Shown here: in pieces, positions 27,992 through 36,593 of the stretch
Numbering within the stretch: the stretch's first letter is position 1
Layout: every line of letters begins with the position of its first letter
Assembly: GCA_910586225.1 (NCBI GenBank)
Contig: CAJUIL010000016.1
Span: 1-64,000, forward strand
Reading direction: 5' to 3'
DNA length: 64,000 bases
From: an uncultured Eubacterium sp.
GTDB lineage: Bacteria; Bacillota; Clostridia; Lachnospirales; Lachnospiraceae
The notes under the pieces: generated by a model
Seen by the model: the letters and a program-made list of their open reading frames with translations, nothing else
What the model was told of the DNA's origin: nothing
Database searches by the model: none
Made by a program: the position numbers and the translations under genes

Positions 27992-28059
27992 TATTCCCTT
28001 ATGGATGTTTCCACTATCCTTACACTTTGACTTTCACTTACTTTACATTTTCAAAGTCT

Positions 28060-28863
28060 TTACTTTTCCACCATATGAATAACTTTCTTCGGACACTTCG
28101 CCACACAAGCGCCGCAGCCTGTACATTTGCCATAATCAATATGTGCAATATTATCCGTTACGTGAATCGCGTCATGCTCACAGTTTTTCTCGCACAAGTG
28201 ACATCCGATACAACCTGCTGAGCAGGCTGCCATAACGTCCTTGCCCTTATCTTTTGAATTGCAGAGCACTTTTACAGGCGCTTCATAAGGCACCAGCTCG
28301 ATCAAATGGTTCGGGCAGGCTGCGATACATTTGCTGCAGGCTTTACAAGCCTCTGGATCGACAACCGCAATGCCGTCCACAATATGGATCGCGTCAAATG
28401 GACAGGCCTTCACGCAGGAGCCGAAGCCCATACAGCCGTAATTGCAGGCCTTTGGTCCTTTGTTCGGTACATAAACGACTGCCTGGCAGTCCTCTACACC
28501 GGTGTATTCATAGTGCTGCTTCGCCTTTTCACAGTTGCCGCCGCATTTGACAAAGGCTACCTTGCGGCCGCCCTCTTCTGCGGCAACGCCCATGATCTCA
28601 CCGATAGCGGCCGCTACGGACGGGCCGCCGACTGGGCATTGGCCGACTGGGGCTTCGCCTTTTACGATGGCTGACGCTAGGCCGGAGCAGCCTGGATAGC
28701 CGCAGCCGCCGCAGTTGTTGCCGGGAAGGACGCCCATGATCTTTTCTTCTCTTTCATCTACTTCTACCTTTAAACGGTCTCCTGCGATGCCAAGGATCAG
28801 GCCGACCAGGATTCCCGTGCCGCCGACCGCTGCGGCAGCAATGATAATAGCTGTTATATTCAT
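28060..28863 (-). CDS. rnfB: Rnf complex subunit RnfB
   Basis: 267 residues. An N-terminal membrane helix (ITAIIIAAAAVGGTGILVG) anchors it. CGGCGYPGCSGLASAI with a later CP is the RnfB-specific four-iron cluster, followed by several ferredoxin-type clusters: GSCVKACPFDAI, CKACSKCIAACPNHLI, GCHLCEKNCEHDAI and CTGCGACVAKCPKKVI. It takes electrons from reduced ferredoxin and passes them into the membrane part of the complex. It is the last gene of rnfCDGEAB and is followed by a strong terminator. Confidence 0.96.
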   Translation of the reverse strand: MNITAIIIAAAAVGGTGILVGLILGIAGDRLKVEVDEREEKIMGVLPGNNCGGCGYPGCSGLASAIVKGEAPVGQCPVGGPSVAAAIGEIMGVAAEEGGRKVAFVKCGGNCEKAKQHYEYTGVEDCQAVVYVPNKGPKACNYGCMGFGSCVKACPFDAIHIVDGIAVVDPEACKACSKCIAACPNHLIELVPYEAPVKVLCNSKDKGKDVMAACSAGCIGCHLCEKNCEHDAIHVTDNIAHIDYGKCTGCGACVAKCPKKVIHMVEK

Positions 28864-28875
28864 CTGACTGTCCTC

Positions 28876-29451
28876 CTATATAACGCCGGAAAATCCGAAA
28901 AATGCGATAGACATCAGTCCTGCCGTAACGAGCACGATAGCAGAGCCTTTGAATGTCTCCGGTACGTCATTATATTCGATCTTTTCACGCAGGCCCGCCA
29001 TAATAACAATAGCGATAAAGAAGCCAAAAGCAGTCGAAAAGCCGTATACAACTGTTTTTAAAATGCCGTAGCCGTAGGTTACGCTGTTTAATGCAACACC
29101 TAAAACCGCACAGTTAGTCGTGATCAGCGGCAGGTAAACGCCGAGCGATTCATACAGGGAATGCATGAATTTCTTTAAAAACATTTCCACGAACTGCACA
29201 AGCGCCGCGATCACAACGATAAACACGATCGTCTGCAGATATTGAACGTCTGCAGGATCCAGGATAAATTTGTAGATCAATCCAGTAACAAACGCTGCCA
29301 GCGATGTAACGAAGATAACGGCTGCGCCCATGCCGGCTGCTGTGTCTACCTTCTTTGAAACGCCAAGGAACGGACAGATTCCGAGGAACTGGCTGAGTAC
29401 TACGTTATTTACGATCGCCGCGCCAATGGCGGTTAAAATTAATTCTGTCAT
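28876..29451 (-). CDS. rnfA: Rnf complex subunit RnfA
   Basis: 191 residues, six transmembrane helices, the normal length. NNVVLSQFLGICPFLGVSKK and TNCAVLGVAL contain the two cysteines that in this family bind the membrane-embedded [2Fe-2S] cluster together with RnfE. It forms part of the ion-translocating core. Twelve bases separate it from rnfE and 12 from rnfB, so they are one transcript. Confidence 0.96.
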   Translation of the reverse strand: MTELILTAIGAAIVNNVVLSQFLGICPFLGVSKKVDTAAGMGAAVIFVTSLAAFVTGLIYKFILDPADVQYLQTIVFIVVIAALVQFVEMFLKKFMHSLYESLGVYLPLITTNCAVLGVALNSVTYGYGILKTVVYGFSTAFGFFIAIVIMAGLREKIEYNDVPETFKGSAIVLVTAGLMSIAFFGFSGVI

Positions 29452-29463
29452 ATTCCTCTCCTC

Positions 29464-30231
29464 CTACCCTTCGATTTTCTTTTCACTGGAATTTAAGTGG
29501 CCGCTGCACAATGCGTTGCCGCAGGAGGAACAATCCCCTGCCAGACAGCCCTGTGCCGGAGCAAGCGGCTTACCCTTTGCTTCCGCGCGTTTTCTCAAGA
29601 TATTCATAACTGCGACAAGCACTGATAAAACGAAAAATGCTCCTGGCGCGAGTACAAAGATCGTGATCGGCGTGTAGCCTGCTTTTCCTGCTGCTGCGTC
29701 TGCAAGCGGAAGCACCTGTGCGCCGAAGATCTGGCCTGCGCCGAGAATTTCACGGAAAATACCAATTAATGTCAGACCGCAGGTAAATCCAAGACCCATG
29801 CCGACACCGTCAAAAATAGACGGAATGACCGGGTTTTTGGATGCATAGCTTTCTGCGCGTCCTAAGATAATACAGTTTACAACGATCAGCGGAATGTAAA
29901 GGCCGAGCGAAGCGTACAGATCATCAAAATAGCCCTGCATTAAAAACTGGATGATCGTTACGAACGATGCCACGACTACGATAAACGCAGGCATACGCAC
30001 GCCGTCCGGAATGATCTTGCGCAGCAGGGAGATCATCAGGTTGGACATAATAAGCACGACTGTTGTAGAAAGTCCCATGCCCAGACCATTCATCGCCGAT
30101 GTAGTTACCGCAAGCGTCGGACACATACCGAGCATCAGGATAAAGGTTGGATTTTCTTTTATAATACCGTTCTGCAGACGTTCGGCGCAAATCTGGCCCA
30201 GACTGGTATTCGTATTCTTATCTGTTCCCAT
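29464..30231 (-). CDS. rnfE: Rnf complex subunit RnfE with Cys-rich tail
   Basis: 255 residues, six transmembrane helices homologous to RnfA. NPTFILMLGMCPTLAVTTSA and LIVVNCIILGRAE carry the conserved cluster cysteines. The last 40 residues after the final helix are unusual: basic, then QGCLAGDCSSCGNALCSGH with four cysteines in C-x4-C-x2-C-x4-C spacing. This tail may bind a metal or Fe-S cluster on the cytoplasmic side. The start overlaps the stop of rnfG by one base (TAATG), so translation is coupled. Confidence 0.95.
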   Translation of the reverse strand: MGTDKNTNTSLGQICAERLQNGIIKENPTFILMLGMCPTLAVTTSAMNGLGMGLSTTVVLIMSNLMISLLRKIIPDGVRMPAFIVVVASFVTIIQFLMQGYFDDLYASLGLYIPLIVVNCIILGRAESYASKNPVIPSIFDGVGMGLGFTCGLTLIGIFREILGAGQIFGAQVLPLADAAAGKAGYTPITIFVLAPGAFFVLSVLVAVMNILRKRAEAKGKPLAPAQGCLAGDCSSCGNALCSGHLNSSEKKIEG

Positions 30232-30839
30232 TAATTACCGCCTCCTATACTTCTGAAATAAGCGAGTCCTGCATTGATCGCATTTGTTACAGCTCTTGTA
30301 GAAATGGTTGCACCGCTTAATGCGTCGATTTCGTTGGCTGCAGACGCACCTGTTTTGGTAACCGTATACGTCTCTTCGCTCTTGCCTTCAAACTGCGCTT
30401 TGAAATCAGCATCCGCCACTTTAGAGCCAAGCCCCGGCGTTTCACTGATCTTAGTCGTTTCATAGCCGTTTAACACACCGTCCAGCGTAACGCCCATAGA
30501 CAGCGTAATATTCGCCTGGCTGCCCTCTGTGGAAGTAACGGTAATCACATAACCGAGCGGATTGCCGGATTCATCCAGCGCTACCTGTGCGCCTTCCACA
30601 AGGTCGTTGGCAAAGCCGGCGTCTACAGCTGCCTTTGTCGCCGCGTCCGCGTCAAAATCCGCATATTCTTCAAAAGAAGCTGCATCTGAAAATACCTGCT
30701 TATAAGCCCTTTGCTGCTTTTCAAATTCTGCGTCCTTGATCGGCTGCAGCGTAATATCATGTACCAGACCAAGTAAAAATCCCGCTACTACCGTAATGAT
30801 CGTAAGGATTACGGCATCATGTATAATTTTGTTTTTCAT
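30231..30839 (-). CDS. rnfG: Rnf complex subunit RnfG
   Basis: 202 residues. One N-terminal helix (VILTIITVVAGFLLGLVH) and an extracytoplasmic FMN-binding domain. GYETTKISETPGLGSKV and ALSGATISTRAVTNAIN form the flavin site; the threonine in SGAT is the residue that carries covalent FMN in this family. It passes electrons between the iron-sulphur and flavin centres. The ATG overlaps the rnfD stop by four bases. Confidence 0.96.
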   Translation of the reverse strand: MKNKIIHDAVILTIITVVAGFLLGLVHDITLQPIKDAEFEKQQRAYKQVFSDAASFEEYADFDADAATKAAVDAGFANDLVEGAQVALDESGNPLGYVITVTSTEGSQANITLSMGVTLDGVLNGYETTKISETPGLGSKVADADFKAQFEGKSEETYTVTKTGASAANEIDALSGATISTRAVTNAINAGLAYFRSIGGGN

Positions 30840-31774
30840 GCCTGCTTCCCTCCTTTGCCGAATGCTGTCGGAACGGTAAACCGTTCAATCAGCGGTACTA
30901 ACAGGTTGCTGAAAATGATCGCATAGGACACACCCTCGGCATTTGCGCCGAAAATACGGAAAATACCTGTTAAAAGCCCTAAAACAATACCAAATACGAT
31001 CTGCCCCAGCGGAGTGATCGGAGATGTCACATAGTCTGTCGCCATGAAAAACGCGCCAAGCATCATACCGCCGCCGCAAAGCTGCGCCGTAACAAACGTC
31101 CAGTCAAAGCCATGCCCGCCAAACAACAGAATGAAAACCGTAAATGTAATAATATAAGAAGCCGGGATCCTTAAGTCGATCACGCCCATCAGGATCAGGA
31201 AAATCGCACCGATCAAGATCGCGATCGCGGATGTCTCACCGATCGTACCCGCAGTCTTACCGATCAGCATATCCATAACTGTCACGTCCAGCTGTTCCCC
31301 GCTTTTTAACAAAGCGAGCGGCGTCGCTGTACTTACGCCGTCATATGTAAACGCTGTCATGCTTCCAGTAAACGAGATGAGCAGGAAGCAGCGAGCGCCG
31401 AGCGCTGGGTTCATAAAATTCTGCCCAAGGCCGCCAAACAGCATCTTTACGACAACGATCGCAAATACGCCGCCTAAAGCTGCCTGCCAGTACGGCAGAG
31501 AAACCGGAAGGTTTAATGCCAGCAGCAGACCTGTTACGACCGCACTCAGGTCGCGCAGCGTATTCGGACGCTTTGTGATTTTCTCAAACGCCCATTCCGA
31601 AGCCATGCAGCTTAAGATCGTTATAATGATCAGAATCAACGCACGTATCCCGAAGTTATAAACACCGAACAGGCTGGTAGGCAGCAATGCCAGAATGACA
31701 TACAGCATAATTTTGTCCGTCGTATCTTTGGCACGGACATGTGGTGAAGATGAAACCTTTAACATATCACTCAC
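30836..31774 (-). CDS. rnfD: Rnf complex subunit RnfD
   Basis: 312 residues with eight to ten helices. SSPHVRAKDTTDKIMLYVILAL is the usual start, and GVSTATPLALLK carries the threonine for covalently bound FMN. FMNPALGARCFLLISF and GAFFMATDYVTSP are conserved RnfD/NqrB motifs. It is a core ion-translocating subunit. Its gene lies 20 bases after rnfC and overlaps rnfG. Confidence 0.96.
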   Translation of the reverse strand: MSDMLKVSSSPHVRAKDTTDKIMLYVILALLPTSLFGVYNFGIRALILIIITILSCMASEWAFEKITKRPNTLRDLSAVVTGLLLALNLPVSLPYWQAALGGVFAIVVVKMLFGGLGQNFMNPALGARCFLLISFTGSMTAFTYDGVSTATPLALLKSGEQLDVTVMDMLIGKTAGTIGETSAIAILIGAIFLILMGVIDLRIPASYIITFTVFILLFGGHGFDWTFVTAQLCGGGMMLGAFFMATDYVTSPITPLGQIVFGIVLGLLTGIFRIFGANAEGVSYAIIFSNLLVPLIERFTVPTAFGKGGKQA

Positions 31775-31794
31775 AATAGTTCACCTCTTTCTCC

Positions 31795-33114
31795 TTATTT
31801 CTTTCTTCTATCCGCAAGAATGTTTTTCTTCATCGTCTTGATCGACTGTGCCAGCTGCCTTCTGGCCGGGCAGATAAAGCTGCAGCTGCCGCATTCCACA
31901 CATTCCATCCCATTCCACTTCTCAAATGTTTCTTTATCTCCATGGTCGGAAAACTTCGCCAGCCGGGAAGGTATCAAAAGCTCCGGACAAGCGTCCACAC
32001 AGCGCCCGCAGTTAATACACGCCGTAGGCGCGCACGCCGCAACCTCGTCCTTTGTCATGCAAAGCAGCGCGGAGCTTGTTTTCGTCGCCGGGATATCCAG
32101 CCCGAACAGCGCAAAGCCCATCATCGGCCCGCCCGCGATCATTTTTTCCGGAGGCAGCTTGCATCCGCCTGCCGCATCCAATATTTCTTGGTAATTCGTA
32201 CCTGTGCAAACGTAAAAATTGCGCGGATCGCTGACCGCATCGCCCGTTACGGTAAAAATACGGTTCATAACCGGCTTGCCAAGCTTCACCGCATTGTAAA
32301 TGGCTACGAGCGTTTCTACGTTGTCCACGATACAGCCCGCGTCTGCAGGAAGCATCGAAGAATTGATCGACCTTCCGGTTACCGCGTAAATAAGCTGACG
32401 CTCGCCGCCCTGCGGATACTTTGTCATAAGCTCCGCAACCTCCAGGCGCGGGTCATCCCTGACCAGCTCCTCCAGCTTGTCAATACAGTCCTTTTTGTTG
32501 TTTTCCACGCCAAAAATACCTTTTGCCTGTGGGAAAAGCTGGAGCACGATCTTCATGCCTTCTACCAGCTGTTCCGGATTTTCCATCATGCGGCGGTAAT
32601 CTGAGGTCAGATATGGCTCGCATTCCGCACAGTTAGCGATAATGTATTCGATCTTATCCGGCTCCTTCGGTGAAAGCTTGACGTGCGTCGGGAATCCGGC
32701 GCCGCCCATGCCGACAACACCCGCATTTTTGACCTTCTCGATGATCTCTTCCTTTGTCAGCAGAGAAATATTCGGAGATTCCTGATATTCGACCTCCTTC
32801 ATTTCTCCGTCGCTTTCGATCACAATCGAATTGACAAGATCGCCGAGTGGTACGCGCCGCGGCTCGATCTTCTTGACCGTGCCGGACACAGAAGCGTGGA
32901 TCGGAGCAGAGACAAAGCCGCCCGCCTCAGCGATGACCTGACCTCTTAATACGGTATCACCGGCTTTTACGACCGGCTTTGCAGGCGCGCCAATATGCTG
33001 TGATACCGGAAATACCAGTTCCCCCTTCGGGAGCAGCTCCTGTACTGGCTTTTCCTTGGACAATTCCTTTCCTTCGAAAGGATGGACGCCATTTTTAAAT
33101 GTACGTAATCCCAT
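31795..33114 (-). CDS. rnfC: Rnf complex subunit RnfC
   Basis: 439 residues, normal for the short clostridial RnfC. VKNAGVVGMGGAGFPTHVKL is the FMN/NADH-binding signature shared with NuoF; CINCGRCVDACPELL and CVECGSCSFICPARRQL are the two [4Fe-4S] sites. It is the peripheral subunit that reduces NAD with electrons from ferredoxin. It is the first gene of rnfCDGEAB, the order known from Acetobacterium and other Clostridia. The operon conserves energy by coupling ferredoxin:NAD oxidoreduction to Na+ or H+ export. Confidence 0.97.
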   Translation of the reverse strand: MGLRTFKNGVHPFEGKELSKEKPVQELLPKGELVFPVSQHIGAPAKPVVKAGDTVLRGQVIAEAGGFVSAPIHASVSGTVKKIEPRRVPLGDLVNSIVIESDGEMKEVEYQESPNISLLTKEEIIEKVKNAGVVGMGGAGFPTHVKLSPKEPDKIEYIIANCAECEPYLTSDYRRMMENPEQLVEGMKIVLQLFPQAKGIFGVENNKKDCIDKLEELVRDDPRLEVAELMTKYPQGGERQLIYAVTGRSINSSMLPADAGCIVDNVETLVAIYNAVKLGKPVMNRIFTVTGDAVSDPRNFYVCTGTNYQEILDAAGGCKLPPEKMIAGGPMMGFALFGLDIPATKTSSALLCMTKDEVAACAPTACINCGRCVDACPELLIPSRLAKFSDHGDKETFEKWNGMECVECGSCSFICPARRQLAQSIKTMKKNILADRRKK

Positions 33115-33428
33115 ATTTTACGTCCCCTTCTTTCTAAATAGTATTAAAACGTGCATGGACCCGTTACTGTAACAGCCGAAAGCGCAGGCAGTAACCTTCC
33201 ACCTGTCGATTATAACACACCCTTATATGTATGAGCAAATTATATTTTTCAGAATACAGCGTTTGCCGTAACCATATCCAGCTCATGGGCGTTTGCCTTT
33301 GGCTGTTCCATCCTGCACGCATCTGTGATATGATAAATCCGGCAGGATTCTGCCAGTACATTATTTATCATACAATCTTTTTCATTATAACGCTTTCTGA
33401 AAAATTGTGCAATATGGAGATAGGAAAA
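33115..33428. other. Divergent intergenic region rnfC / RNase H-like gene
   Basis: 314 bases holding the rnf promoter. The frame of the plus-strand exonuclease gene stays open through part of it, but this part has no ribosome binding site and low-quality sequence, so I count it as untranslated. No other element seen. Confidence 0.55.
33209..33238 (-). promoter_or_regulatory. Sigma-A type promoter of the rnf operon
   Basis: TTGCTC (33238-33233) and a perfect TATAAT (33214-33209) with 18 bases between them on the minus strand. Transcription would start near 33202, giving an 88-base leader before the rnfC ATG with AAGGGGA as ribosome binding site. Confidence 0.7.
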
Positions 33429-34550
33429 ATGAAAAATATCAAAAAAAACAATATTTTGCCTAAACTGCCCGACAGCTGTAACCATCACTTTGACCACGCG
33501 CTGTTCCTGGATCTGGAAACAACCGGATTTTCAGGCACGCGAAACAGGCTCTATTTGATCGGAACCGCTTATATTGAAAACGGCGCGCTTAGTACCGAGC
33601 AATTTTTTGCCGATTCTTTGCAGGAGGAGCCGCAGCTGATCGCCGCGCTTGACCAACTGGCCAAACGCTTTGACACGATCGTTACTTTTCACGGCAGCCG
33701 TTTTGATCTGCCGTTTTTAGAAAAATGCAGAAACAGACTGCAGCTTGCTTCTGCGGACAGCGGCAGCAAACACTTTATAGACCTTTATGAACTGGCGCGC
33801 TCCTACCGGCATATTTTCGGACTGGAAAACTATAAGCAAAAAACGCTGGAGCAGTTCCTTGGCATCAGCCGTAAAGACCGCTGCAGCGGCGGGGAGCTGG
33901 TGGAAATCTACCAGTCATACATCAAGCAGTCAAATAAACAGGAACAAGAGCAGCTGCTTGCTCCGCTGCTGCTGCATAACGCAGACGACCTGACCGGCAT
34001 GGTACGCCTGCTGTCGCTTTTTGATTTTGACTTGTTTTTCCAGGGCGGATTTACACAAAAAGAGCATTCCGTTTCCGATTACCGAAAGCTGGATGGCTCT
34101 TGCGGCAAAGAGCTTTCGATCATATGCAGGCTGGACAGCCCGCTTCCTGCCTCGGTATCCTGCAACAACGGCTGCTTTTATCTCCATGCCGCAAAAGAAC
34201 AAGCCGTTTTGCGGGTTCCGCTGCTGGAAGGCACGCTAAAATATTTTTATCCGAACTATCAGGATTATTATTATCTTATCGAAGAGGATACCGCCGTTCA
34301 CAAAAGCGTCGCCGCCTATGTAGAGGCGGCGCACAGACGTAAGGCAAAGGCCGCCGAATGCTTCAGCAAAAAAACGGGCGTATTTCTTCCCCAATATAAG
34401 GAAATCGTCACACCCGCGCTCTATACCGAATACAAGGCACCTGTTTCGTACTTTGAATGGACAGAGCGATTTGAACAGGACGAAGCGCTGTTCAAGCAGT
34501 TCTGCCTGCATATGCTGACTGCCTTAAAAAATGGAATTTCCTTATTATAG
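33429..34550 (+). CDS. RNase H-like (YprB-type) exonuclease domain protein
   Basis: 373 residues from the ATG at 33429, which has GGAGATAGG in front; a longer open frame back to 33231 lacks a ribosome site. ALFLDLETTGFSG gives the first D-x-E of the DEDD exonuclease active site, VTFHGSRFDLPFLE the second, and LLHNADDLTGMVRLL the last aspartates. This is the YprB ribonuclease H-like family, widespread in Firmicutes and of uncertain substrate. The C-terminal 150 residues are less conserved. It is read alone between the rnf promoter region and a bidirectional terminator. Confidence 0.83.
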   Translation: MKNIKKNNILPKLPDSCNHHFDHALFLDLETTGFSGTRNRLYLIGTAYIENGALSTEQFFADSLQEEPQLIAALDQLAKRFDTIVTFHGSRFDLPFLEKCRNRLQLASADSGSKHFIDLYELARSYRHIFGLENYKQKTLEQFLGISRKDRCSGGELVEIYQSYIKQSNKQEQEQLLAPLLLHNADDLTGMVRLLSLFDFDLFFQGGFTQKEHSVSDYRKLDGSCGKELSIICRLDSPLPASVSCNNGCFYLHAAKEQAVLRVPLLEGTLKYFYPNYQDYYYLIEEDTAVHKSVAAYVEAAHRRKAKAAECFSKKTGVFLPQYKEIVTPALYTEYKAPVSYFEWTERFEQDEALFKQFCLHMLTALKNGISLL

Positions 34551-34553
34551 CAG

Positions 34554-34584
34554 AAAAGGACAGGCTAACGCTCCCTGTCCTTTT
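34554..34584. terminator. Bidirectional rho-independent terminator
   Basis: AAAAGGACAGG pairs with CCTGTCCTTTT around a 9-base loop, with A and T runs on both sides. It sits between the convergent RNase H-like gene and cheR and can serve both. Confidence 0.9.
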
Positions 34585-34590
34585 TACTAA

Positions 34591-35373
34591 CTATTTTGCT
34601 CCTTTAATAAAGAAAAATGACGACGATCTTTCATAATTCAGATCTTTATAATTCATGATCTGTTCCGTACTGCCGATAAATAGTACTCCTTCTTTTTTTA
34701 GCGCCTGATTGAATTTCTGATAAATTTCCTCTTTGGCATCGTCTGTAAAGTAAATAACGACATTTCTGCACACGATCATATCGCACCCGGTCGGATATGG
34801 GTCGCGCAGAAGGTTGTGCTCTTTAAACTCCACACGCTTTTTAACGTCGTCTGAAATCTGATAGGATGCGCCGATCTTGCTGAAATATTTTTTCTTTAGA
34901 TCATCCGGCACATTCGCGATGCTTTTTTCGTTATACAGGCCCACGCGCGCTTTTTCCAACACCTGTTTGTCGATATCCGTCGCAATGATATGTATCTGGT
35001 TCAGTGGAATATGCTTTGACAGCGCCATAACAAGAGAATACGGCTCATCTCCCGTCGAGCACGCCGCACTCCAGATCTTTAAGCTTTTTCCGAATTTTTT
35101 AATCAGTTCCGGAATGATCTTACGATCTAAAATCTGCCACTGATCGGCATTCCGATAAAATTCGGACACGTTGATCGTCAGGAAGTTTACAAACTGCTCC
35201 AAAACATTTTTGTCGGTTTTTAGCAGCGATACATACTGGTCATAGGTCTTTGCCTGAGTTTTGCCGATTAAGGTGTCGATCCGGCGCTTCATTTGCTTTT
35301 CTTTATAACAGTTTAAGTCAATCTTTGTCAAAGTCAAGACGTCTTTTTTAAATTTTTCGTAATTTTCAAGCAT
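34591..35373 (-). CDS. cheR: CheR-type protein glutamate methyltransferase
   Basis: 260 residues, one complete CheR. The N-terminal helical domain (FVNFLTINVSEFYRN) is followed by the SAM-binding domain with IWSAACSTGDEPYSLVMAL, where the usual GEE is GDE, then IIATDIDKQVLEKA and CDMIVCRNVVIYF. It methylates chemoreceptor glutamates. No other chemotaxis or flagellar gene lies in the window, so it is an orphan copy here; it may serve receptors elsewhere or a non-chemotaxis signalling protein. It has its own terminator at 34554-34584. Confidence 0.92.
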   Translation of the reverse strand: MLENYEKFKKDVLTLTKIDLNCYKEKQMKRRIDTLIGKTQAKTYDQYVSLLKTDKNVLEQFVNFLTINVSEFYRNADQWQILDRKIIPELIKKFGKSLKIWSAACSTGDEPYSLVMALSKHIPLNQIHIIATDIDKQVLEKARVGLYNEKSIANVPDDLKKKYFSKIGASYQISDDVKKRVEFKEHNLLRDPYPTGCDMIVCRNVVIYFTDDAKEEIYQKFNQALKKEGVLFIGSTEQIMNYKDLNYERSSSFFFIKGAK

Positions 35374-35413
35374 ATTGATGACTCCCTTAATAAAATATTT
35401 TACTTTTTAAAAA

Positions 35414-35448
35414 ACAGCATATAAACAGCAATGCTGCCTATATGCTGT
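35414..35448 (-). terminator. Rho-independent terminator after the S1 gene
   Basis: ACAGCATATA pairs with TATATGCTGT across a loop that can itself fold, followed on the minus strand by six T. It lies 50 bases beyond the S1 protein stop. Confidence 0.75.
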
Positions 35449-35498
35449 ATTCTCGTCCGCGTTTGGAAGGCAGATGCCCTCAAAAACGCTGCGTTTTT

Positions 35499-36593
35499 TT
35501 ACTGCTCCTCATCCTCTGCCTGATCGGTATTAGCAGCTTCCTCCTGCATCAGAGCCTTCATGCTCAGACTGATCTTGCGTTCTGCTTCGTTAAAATCAAC
35601 GATCTTCGCTTCGATCACCTGACCTGCCTTTAATACATCCGAAGGCTTATCGATATGCTCCCTAGAGATCTGGGATACATGAAGCAGCGCATCAATGCCA
35701 GGAGCCAGCTCTACGAATGCGCCAAAGTCTGTCATCCTTGCAACCTTTCCGGTGATCACGGTACCTGCCGCGAATTTTTCCGTTGCATTATTCCACGGAT
35801 TATCCTCCGCAAATTTCATGCTGAGCGCAATTTTCGTATCGTTGATATCCTTGATAAATACTTTTACAACATCACCGACTTTAAATGCCTTCTTCGGGCT
35901 TTCTACGCGTCCCCAAGACATCTCGGAAATGTGCAGAAGGCCGTCTGCGCCGCCTAAGTCGATAAATGCTCCAAAATCAGTCACATTTTTTACGGTGCCT
36001 TCCAGAACATCGCCAACATTGATCCTTTCAAACAGTGCCTTGCGCTGCTCTTCCTTTTTCGCAACGAGCAGCTGCTTGCGGTCACCGATGATCCGTCTTC
36101 TTCTCGGATTGAACTCAGTAATGATAAAATCAATGTCCTGGCCGTCGTATTTAGTCAGATCTTTTTCATACACATCAGATACCAGGCTGGATGGGATGAA
36201 TACCCTTGCTTCATCCACGATCACGCTCAGGCCGCCGTTTAATACCTGCGCAACCTTTGCAGTCAGCACTTCCTGGTTTTCAAATGCTTCTTCTAATCTC
36301 TTGCTTCCTTTTTCTGCGGCAAGGCGCTTGTAGGTTAATAACACCTGCCCGTCTCCGTCGTTTACTTTTAAAACCTTTGCTTCCATGGAGCTGCCTACCT
36401 CAACCTGGGTAGTAAGATCAACGTTTGGTTCGTTGGTATATTCACTTCTGGTAATGATACCATCGGACTTGTAACCGATATTAAGCACGATTTCGTCTGG
36501 TTTTACATCGATAACAGTACCTTCAACAACCTCCCCGTTTCTTATTGTTTTAAAAGATTCTTCCAACATTTGTTCAAAGCTTTGTTCTGACAT
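35499..36593 (-). CDS. S1 RNA-binding domain protein (ribosomal S1-like)
   Basis: 364 residues with four S1 (OB-fold) repeats. The first two are divergent (GTVIDVKPDEIVLNIGYKSD; AKVAQVLNGGLSVIVDEARV); the third and fourth are typical (GTVKNVTDFGAFIDLGGADG; GKVARMTDFGAFVELAPGID). It corresponds to the short S1 of Firmicutes that may help translation initiation or RNA decay. The ATG at 36593 has GAGGAGG upstream and lies 20 bases inside ispH. In many Clostridia IspH and S1 are fused into one protein; here they are separate but overlapping, consistent with coupling. Confidence 0.92.
   Translation of the reverse strand: MSEQSFEQMLEESFKTIRNGEVVEGTVIDVKPDEIVLNIGYKSDGIITRSEYTNEPNVDLTTQVEVGSSMEAKVLKVNDGDGQVLLTYKRLAAEKGSKRLEEAFENQEVLTAKVAQVLNGGLSVIVDEARVFIPSSLVSDVYEKDLTKYDGQDIDFIITEFNPRRRRIIGDRKQLLVAKKEEQRKALFERINVGDVLEGTVKNVTDFGAFIDLGGADGLLHISEMSWGRVESPKKAFKVGDVVKVFIKDINDTKIALSMKFAEDNPWNNATEKFAAGTVITGKVARMTDFGAFVELAPGIDALLHVSQISREHIDKPSDVLKAGQVIEAKIVDFNEAERKISLSMKALMQEEAANTDQAEDEEQ

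Noticed and set aside
31942..32604. 220-codon plus-strand open frame
   Set aside because: Complement of rnfC with high Arg/His; no ribosome site.
33231..33428. N-terminal extension of the RNase H-like protein
   Set aside because: Open by chance; overlaps the rnf promoter. GGAGATAGG before the ATG at 33429 supports the shorter start.
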